A stretch of DNA of 28,740 bases from a virus, in IMG/VR virus record IMGVR_UViG_3300029945_000044, positions 1-28,740 of that record. One strand, 5' to 3'. A program made the translations under genes and the position numbers. The notes under the pieces were generated by a model. It saw only the letters and a list, made by a program, of their open reading frames with translations, was not told the DNA's origin and made no database searches. Shown one piece after another: positions 24,790 through 28,740 of this stretch (its first letter is position 1; every line of letters begins with the position of its first letter).

Positions 24790-25500
24790 ATGGAATTAGT
24801 TAAAGAATTATTGTTGTTGAATGAAGCTTCAACGGCTGGAAGAGCTTGGGAAGGCAAATTGAAAAAGATTGATGCGCTTTTAGCATGGATGTATGACAAA
24901 GACATTCTTACAAAGGGCGAAAAGGCTAAAAAGGATTCGATCTTTAGAGCATACTATCGTTATTACAATGATGGCGATATGCCAAAATCTTTAGCATTAA
25001 AAGGATTTAGCAAATACTCAGATAAAGGTTCTATAGAAAAAGCATTAGAAGCATATCTAGAAGATTTTATCAAATCATTACTAAGCAAATATCTACCTAA
25101 AGTAGATAGAGCAGAATTTAGAATTGACAAAATGCTTTCTGATCTATCAACTGTTATTGATGTTTCTGAAAGACATGATGCTCACGGCCTGTTAGAGTAT
25201 TGGTTAAAGACTGTAAAAATTAATGATCCGGAATTAATTTTATCGAAATTAGTAGATGAATTAAAAGAACAATACGACAAGGTAAAAACGGAAGCTGATT
25301 CGATTTCTCCATCTACAGACAATCTAGTCATGTCTCATAGACTAGAAAAAATGAAAACAGCAGGCGAGTCAACAAAAACACTTGACAAAAATTGGAAAGC
25401 TTGTGAAGATACTATCGATGAAATTACAGCATTCTTAAAAAATCTAGTTGATTCGTTAAAACAACTTAAGAAACAAAAGTTTGGTGAATCAGCAGAATAA
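24790..25500 (+). CDS. Helical protein with Alt-like capsid-targeting leader
   Basis: A 236-residue protein from the ATG at 24790. An upstream TTG at 24742 gives a less likely start. The N-terminus MELVKELLLLNE followed by A resembles the T4 Alt leader (MELITELFDE, from memory) and has the L-x-E cleavage form. The rest is nearly all helix and highly charged (KALEAYLEDFIKSLLSKYLP, FLKNLVDSLKQLKKQK), without an enzyme motif that I can see. No Shine-Dalgarno sequence precedes the ATG (TTTTTTTTATAAAATG). I infer a packaged internal head protein, or scaffold-like component, whose role after injection is unknown. Confidence 0.6.
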   Translation: MELVKELLLLNEASTAGRAWEGKLKKIDALLAWMYDKDILTKGEKAKKDSIFRAYYRYYNDGDMPKSLALKGFSKYSDKGSIEKALEAYLEDFIKSLLSKYLPKVDRAEFRIDKMLSDLSTVIDVSERHDAHGLLEYWLKTVKINDPELILSKLVDELKEQYDKVKTEADSISPSTDNLVMSHRLEKMKTAGESTKTLDKNWKACEDTIDEITAFLKNLVDSLKQLKKQKFGESAE

Positions 25501-25519
25501 ACTGATGTCTTTCAGGATC

Positions 25520-25527
25520 CATAAATA
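25520..25527 (+). promoter_or_regulatory. Variant late promoter of the first terminase-like ORF
   Basis: CATAAATA, one mismatch from TATAAATA, followed by AAGGA and an ATG at 25547; the arrangement parallels the exact octamer before the second copy (26421). Confidence 0.48.
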
Positions 25528-25546
25528 ATCTTTTTAAGGATTGTTT

Positions 25547-25957
25547 ATGGAAAATATAGAATACACAAGACTGCCAATAAATGAGCTTCGCAAATGTCAA
25601 GCTGACCCAGTTCACTTCATTTCAAAGTATTGCAAAATAGTAAATAGAGATAAAGGTTTAGATTTTATTAATTTGAATGACTCTCATATAGCAATGATTC
25701 GTGCAATGCAAGAAGGAAATGCTATCATTGAGGCTCCAAGAATGTTTGGTAAGACGACAATTGAATGTTTATTTGCTCTTTGGTATGCGATATTTTACTA
25801 CGAAAAAAATATTTTATTAGGCGCACATAATTTTCATGCATCAGTTTACATGATGGAAATTATAAAAATCGCATATCAACATCTTCCAGATATGTTTAAG
25901 ATTGGCATAGTACAGCAAACCAAACAGAACATGAGGCTAAAGTTGCTAGCGGATTAA
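25547..25957 (+). pseudogene. Truncated terminase large-subunit-like ORF
   Basis: A 136-residue frame that aligns from its start with the two terminase ORFs downstream: DPVHFISKYC versus DPVYFINKYC, AMQEGNAIIEAPRMFGKTTI (Walker A at 63-70, the same position as in the second copy), LFALWYAIFYYEKNILLGAH and IIKIAYQHLPDM. It stops before Walker B, and the adenine-binding YPYQID of the other copies is replaced by LNDSHIA. It is therefore missing most of the ATPase and all of the nuclease. It still has a good AAGGA site and a late-promoter-like box, so a short protein may be made. A decayed duplicate is the simplest reading; a regulatory fragment is the alternative. Confidence 0.75.
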
Positions 25958-26150
25958 GAGCATATATGTTATACCAGTATCTTGAAGCCCATCTTCCAGA
26001 ATATTTAGCTAAAGTCAGTAAAAATGCCAGTAAGATTGTCAGTACTAAAAAGAAGGCATCCCCGCAATCGATAAAGTCAAAATCACAGATGACGCACATA
26101 AAGAGTATGACACTCTGATGAACCGTTTAAAAAAGAAAAGTGGAAAATAA
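25912..26150 (+). pseudogene. Frameshifted remnant of an unknown gene
   Basis: Protein-like sequence without a start follows the truncated terminase ORF in another frame: EHEAKVASGLRAYMLYQYLE and AHLPEYLAKVSKNASKIVS up to about 26050, then after a one-base shift at an A run, EGIPAIDKVKITDDAHKEYD and NRLKKKSGK to a stop at 26148-26150. Together they resemble the C-terminal end of a helical protein, not terminase. I do not recognise the family. The arrangement suggests a deletion that fused a terminase duplicate to the tail of another gene. Confidence 0.45.
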
Positions 26151-26167
26151 ATGAAAGTAATGAAATG

Positions 26168-26198
26168 AAATTCTAATCGAATGCTTTGATTAGAATTT
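26168..26198 (-). terminator. Hairpin between convergent units
   Basis: AAATTCTAATC (26168-26178) pairs perfectly with GATTAGAATTT (26188-26198) across a nine-base loop. On the + strand ATTTT follows; on the - strand it comes straight after the small gene 26202-26336. It can act as a terminator for both directions, although the T runs are short. Confidence 0.68.
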
Positions 26199-26201
26199 AT
26201 T

Positions 26202-26336
26202 TTAACAAGTCAAATGATGGAAGCAAATCATGAAGGTTGCATTCCACAGATCCAGTTGATTGCCAATCGAAGCAATGACTACAACAATACCAACACCAAG
26301 ACAGAAGTCACGAGCAATGGCTTTTAATTCTTTCAT
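26202..26336 (-). CDS. Small membrane protein on the opposite strand
   Basis: A 44-residue protein, MKELKAIARDFCLGVGIVVV at its start and then IASIGNQLDLW. A charged N-terminus followed by one hydrophobic segment (about 11-25) predicts a single-pass inner-membrane protein. It has complete signals of its own: TATAAT with TGTACA 17 bases away, GGAG eight bases before the ATG, and a hairpin after the stop. It is the only minus-strand gene in the window and sits between two terminase-like ORFs. No family recognised; possible roles such as a small holin-like, exclusion or toxin-like protein are speculation. Confidence 0.55.
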   Translation of the reverse strand: MKELKAIARDFCLGVGIVVVIASIGNQLDLWNATFMICFHHLTC

Positions 26337-26364
26337 GATTGAACTCCATGTTTAAGTTAAAGAA

Positions 26365-26393
26365 ATTATAACTTGATATTTTTGGAATGTACA
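26365..26393 (-). promoter_or_regulatory. Sigma-70-type promoter on the minus strand
   Basis: On the minus strand TGTACA (26393-26388) and a perfect TATAAT (26370-26365) are spaced by 17 bases, 28 bases before the ATG at 26336. Confidence 0.58.
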
Positions 26394-26420
26394 TCAATTT
26401 TTGACATCACTTTCCTGCCA

Positions 26421-26453
26421 TATAAATAAATCTATCTAAAAGGATTTATTTAT
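26421..26453 (+). promoter_or_regulatory. Late promoter in a hairpin that covers the ribosome-binding site
   Basis: The exact late octamer TATAAATA (26421-26428) overlaps the left arm of an inverted repeat, ATAAATAAATC (26422-26432) with GATTTATTTAT (26443-26453). The right arm runs up to the ATG at 26454, and AAAAGGA lies at the loop/arm border. Read-through RNA would hide the start site; RNA begun at the late promoter would lack the left arm and be free for translation. T4 gene e (lysozyme) is known to be controlled in this way. Confidence 0.62.
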
Positions 26454-27206
26454 ATGCTACCAATAGGGTATTCTGAAGAACTTATTAATGAGTTTTTCCT
26501 CTGCGAAACAGACCCAGTTTATTTCATCAACAAGTATTGCAAGTTTCAACATCCAATTAATGGATTGGTGTCTATCAATCTATACCCATACCAAATTGAT
26601 TTAATCAATGCTATGCATCGTGGCAATATTATTTCTATTGGGCCAAGACAGGTTGGTAAAACTCTTATCTCTGCACTATTTTCTCTTTGGTTAGCAATCT
26701 TCTGGCCCAGCCAAAATATCTTGATTGGCACAATCAATGTCAATAATGCACAACACATAATGAGCATTATTAGAATCGCACTCAAGGAATTGCCAACATG
26801 GTTAATTCCAAAAGTAAATATTAATACAATGCAAAAACTGGAATTTTTTAATGGTTCCAGGATTATATCTAATGCATGCTCCTCCGATAATTTTGGTAGA
26901 GGAATTAAAGTATCATATTTAATTTTTGATGAATTTTTATTTGTTAGGAAATCTGTTCAGCAATATTTACTAGGTAATATTGGTTTAACTTATGACCGAG
27001 GTGGCAGTGTTGCAATCTTATCTACTATGTCTGATGATGATGAAATCGCTAAAACACTGTGTGATAGTTCGATATTGGAACAGTGTCATATTAGATGGGA
27101 TGAGCATCCTGAAAGAGGACAAGAATTCAAAAAAAATATGATGGCTGTACTTGGACAGAAAGCCTGGTATAGAGAGTTTGAGTGGGACTTAGATAATGGC
27201 GAATGA
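26454..27206 (+). CDS. Stand-alone terminase-type ATPase (no nuclease domain)
   Basis: A 250-residue paralogue of the ATPase half of the terminase that follows. It keeps YPYQID (adenine motif), Walker A GPRQVGKT (63-70), Walker B YLIFDEF (D159-E160), VAILSTMSDDDE, which fits the coupling-motif position, and WDEHPERGQEFKKNM, then ends at REFEWDLDNGE, exactly where the full-length protein passes into its nuclease domain. All ATPase motifs look intact, so this is a defined domain, not random decay. It overlaps the terminase start by 11 bases, so co-translation is likely. It might join or regulate the packaging motor or act elsewhere; this is not known. The late promoter and hairpin upstream indicate late control. 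Confidence 0.8.
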   Translation: MLPIGYSEELINEFFLCETDPVYFINKYCKFQHPINGLVSINLYPYQIDLINAMHRGNIISIGPRQVGKTLISALFSLWLAIFWPSQNILIGTINVNNAQHIMSIIRIALKELPTWLIPKVNINTMQKLEFFNGSRIISNACSSDNFGRGIKVSYLIFDEFLFVRKSVQQYLLGNIGLTYDRGGSVAILSTMSDDDEIAKTLCDSSILEQCHIRWDEHPERGQEFKKNMMAVLGQKAWYREFEWDLDNGE

Positions 27207-28722
27207 TTATTTAAAAGCGCCAAATGCTCTTTCTGAATATACACCAGAATTAATCCAAGAATTAGTTAAGTGTAAGAAAGATCCCGTGTACTTTATGGAG
27301 AATTATGTTTACATACAACATCCGGTAAGAGGGAAAGTAAAGTTTATTTTATACCCATATCAAATAGATATGGTTAAACAACTGCATGCCAATAAATTTA
27401 ATATTCTGAAAGTTGGGCGTCAACAAGGTAAAACATTGACTGTTGCAATTTATTTCTTTTGGTTTGCTATTTTCCATTCGGATAAATTGGTTCTTGTTGC
27501 TAGTAATAAATTCAGTAATGCTATTGAAATTATGCAGAGAATTCAATATGCGTATGAAGAACTTCCACATTGGCTGAAACCGGGTGTTAAGAGCTACAAT
27601 AAGACTTCAATAGAATTTGATAATGATTCTAGAATGATATCACAAGCGACAACAGCTAATACTGGTCGTGGTCTTGCTTGTGCTAAAATTTTCATTGATG
27701 AAATTGCTTTCGTTCGTAAATCTATTCAGGAAGATTTATGGACTTCGATGGCGCCAACATTATCAACTGGTGGCGATTTAATTATTTCATCAACGCCTAA
27801 TGGCGATAATGAATTGTTTGCTACCTTATGGCGCGGCGCAGTTCTTGGGACAAATGGGTTTACTCCATTCGAAACTTCGTGGGATGCACATCCGGAAAGA
27901 GATGCGACGTTCAAAGATAAAATGATTGGCCAAATTGGCGAATTGAAATTTCGCCAAGAGTATGGATGTGAATTTTTATCATCGGATCCATTATTGATTA
28001 ATTCAATTAAGCTCCAACAACTTAAATCTTCTATGCCTATTATGGAAGATCGCGGATTTAAATTCTGGGGTGAGGTCGATGTCAGAAATTCATACTATGT
28101 TGGTGTTGATATTTCAGTAGGCGTCTCTGGGGATTATTCGACTATCCAAGTTCTTGAATTTCCATCAATGAAACAATTCGCTGAATTTAGATCTAATACA
28201 ATTACACCGCAACAATTGTATGCCAGAATCAAATGGATACTGACTTATCTAAAGGCACCTAAGACTGATCGAGGAAAGTCCCCTGAGGTCTACTGGAGCT
28301 TCGAGAACAACGGCGTTGGTGCTTCTATTGTTGCACTATACCAAAATGAAGACAAGTTCCCTGACGCCGTCCTGCTTAGCGATGATGATCGGATTGGAAT
28401 GAATACTTCAGCCAAATCCAAATTACTAGCTTGCCTAGAATTAAAACGATTAATAGAAAAAACTACTGGAGGTCTCACTGTTAATTCTGAATTACTATTG
28501 ATGGAACTCAAGAATTATATTTCGAATGGTAAGACAACATATCATGCTAAACCCGGTGCAACAGATGACTTAGTAGCAGCCATGTTGATTGTTATGAATG
28601 TATTAAAGAAAGCAGCGGATTATGAAGAATCAGTATTTGAGATGATGTATTCGACTGAGGATGATGATCTTCTTGATAGCGATGATCCTTATGGTAATGA
28701 AGCTGCACCAATGATATTTTAA
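27196..28722 (+). CDS. Terminase large subunit (T4 gp17-type)
   Basis: A 508-residue DNA-packaging motor that pumps DNA into the prohead and cuts the concatemer. ATPase: YPYQID, Walker A GRQQGKT (74-80), Walker B KIFIDEIAF (D168-E169), LIISSTPNGDNE, SWDAHPERDATFKDKM, FRQEYGCEF. The RNase H-like nuclease has YVGVDISVGVSGDYSTIQ (D305), SFENNGVGAS and the late acidic pair ATDDLVAAML; these match the acidic residues of the T4 gp17 nuclease site. The C-terminal tail is very acidic (STEDDDLLDSDDPYGNE), a likely contact for a partner. Length is somewhat shorter than T4 gp17. It starts within the end of the ATPase paralogue. A good AAAAGGA after the stop serves the next gene. Confidence 0.95.
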   Translation: MANDYLKAPNALSEYTPELIQELVKCKKDPVYFMENYVYIQHPVRGKVKFILYPYQIDMVKQLHANKFNILKVGRQQGKTLTVAIYFFWFAIFHSDKLVLVASNKFSNAIEIMQRIQYAYEELPHWLKPGVKSYNKTSIEFDNDSRMISQATTANTGRGLACAKIFIDEIAFVRKSIQEDLWTSMAPTLSTGGDLIISSTPNGDNELFATLWRGAVLGTNGFTPFETSWDAHPERDATFKDKMIGQIGELKFRQEYGCEFLSSDPLLINSIKLQQLKSSMPIMEDRGFKFWGEVDVRNSYYVGVDISVGVSGDYSTIQVLEFPSMKQFAEFRSNTITPQQLYARIKWILTYLKAPKTDRGKSPEVYWSFENNGVGASIVALYQNEDKFPDAVLLSDDDRIGMNTSAKSKLLACLELKRLIEKTTGGLTVNSELLLMELKNYISNGKTTYHAKPGATDDLVAAMLIVMNVLKKAADYEESVFEMMYSTEDDDLLDSDDPYGNEAAPMIF

Positions 28723-28733
28723 AAGGAACTATA

Positions 28734-28740
28734 ATGAAAT
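28734..28740 (+). CDS. Start of the next gene, cut by the window
   Basis: AAAAGGA followed six bases later by ATGAAAT. Only two codons are visible. In T4 the gene after the terminase is the tail sheath (gene 18), but nothing in the visible bases shows this. Confidence 0.6.

Noticed and set aside
26041-26060. Programmed -1 frameshift in the remnant
   Set aside because: The run ACTAAAAAGAAGG does not form a proper X-XXY-YYZ heptamer in the incoming frame, there is no start codon upstream, and no stimulatory structure was seen, so a mutation is simpler.
1-28740. Prophage or mobile element
   Set aside because: No integrase, transposase, attachment repeats or host genes are visible; late promoters and packaged Alt-like proteins fit a lytic phage.

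Overview
The window looks like the late/structural part of a large, AT-rich, lytic tailed phage of the T4 superfamily (myovirus type) that infects a Gram-negative bacterium. Four points support this: (i) a T4 gp17-type terminase large subunit with ATPase and nuclease domains; (ii) exact copies of the T4 late-promoter octamer TATAAATA in front of several genes; (iii) ADP-ribosyltransferases of the T4 Alt type, with short N-terminal leaders like those that send T4 internal proteins into the prohead; (iv) fibre genes built from repeats typical of phage tails. Every gene lies on the + strand except one very small gene at 26202-26336. No integrase, insertion sequence, CRISPR array or tRNA was seen.

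Layout. 1-995: 3' part of an Alt-like ADP-ribosyltransferase. 1000-15793: an adhesion region of three cassettes (starting at 1087, 5059 and 9565). Each begins with a fibre protein carrying the same roughly 55-residue N-terminal anchor and is followed by one or more partners: a GH114-like TIM-barrel protein with a cysteine-rich insert, a helical-toroid-like putative hydrolase, a small beta protein, and a 14-repeat propeller protein. Two cassettes start from a late promoter held inside a hairpin. 15853-17517: AAA+ ATPase. 17520-19463: small genes behind host-type (often extended -10) promoters, including an exported lytic transglycosylase. 19564-20679: a full-length NifV-type homocitrate synthase behind a terminator and a late promoter. 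20708-25500: a cluster with three proteins carrying capsid-targeting-like leaders (an ADP-ribosyltransferase, a papain-like protein and a helical protein), other unknown genes, and a 450-nt intergenic stretch rich in hairpins that looks like a large structured RNA. 25547-28722: three consecutive terminase-type ORFs: a broken N-terminal copy, a stand-alone ATPase copy, and the full-length terminase. The next gene starts at 28734.

How it may work together (inference): fibres and linked hydrolases recognise and degrade surface glycans. Packaged proteins (two ADP-ribosyltransferases, the papain-like protein and a helical protein) would be processed by a prohead protease and injected with the DNA to alter the host. 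The homocitrate synthase is a metabolic gene carried by the phage. The most unusual items are the homocitrate synthase, the stand-alone terminase ATPase paralogue, the structured RNA candidate, and the cysteine-rich insert in the TIM-barrel fibre protein.
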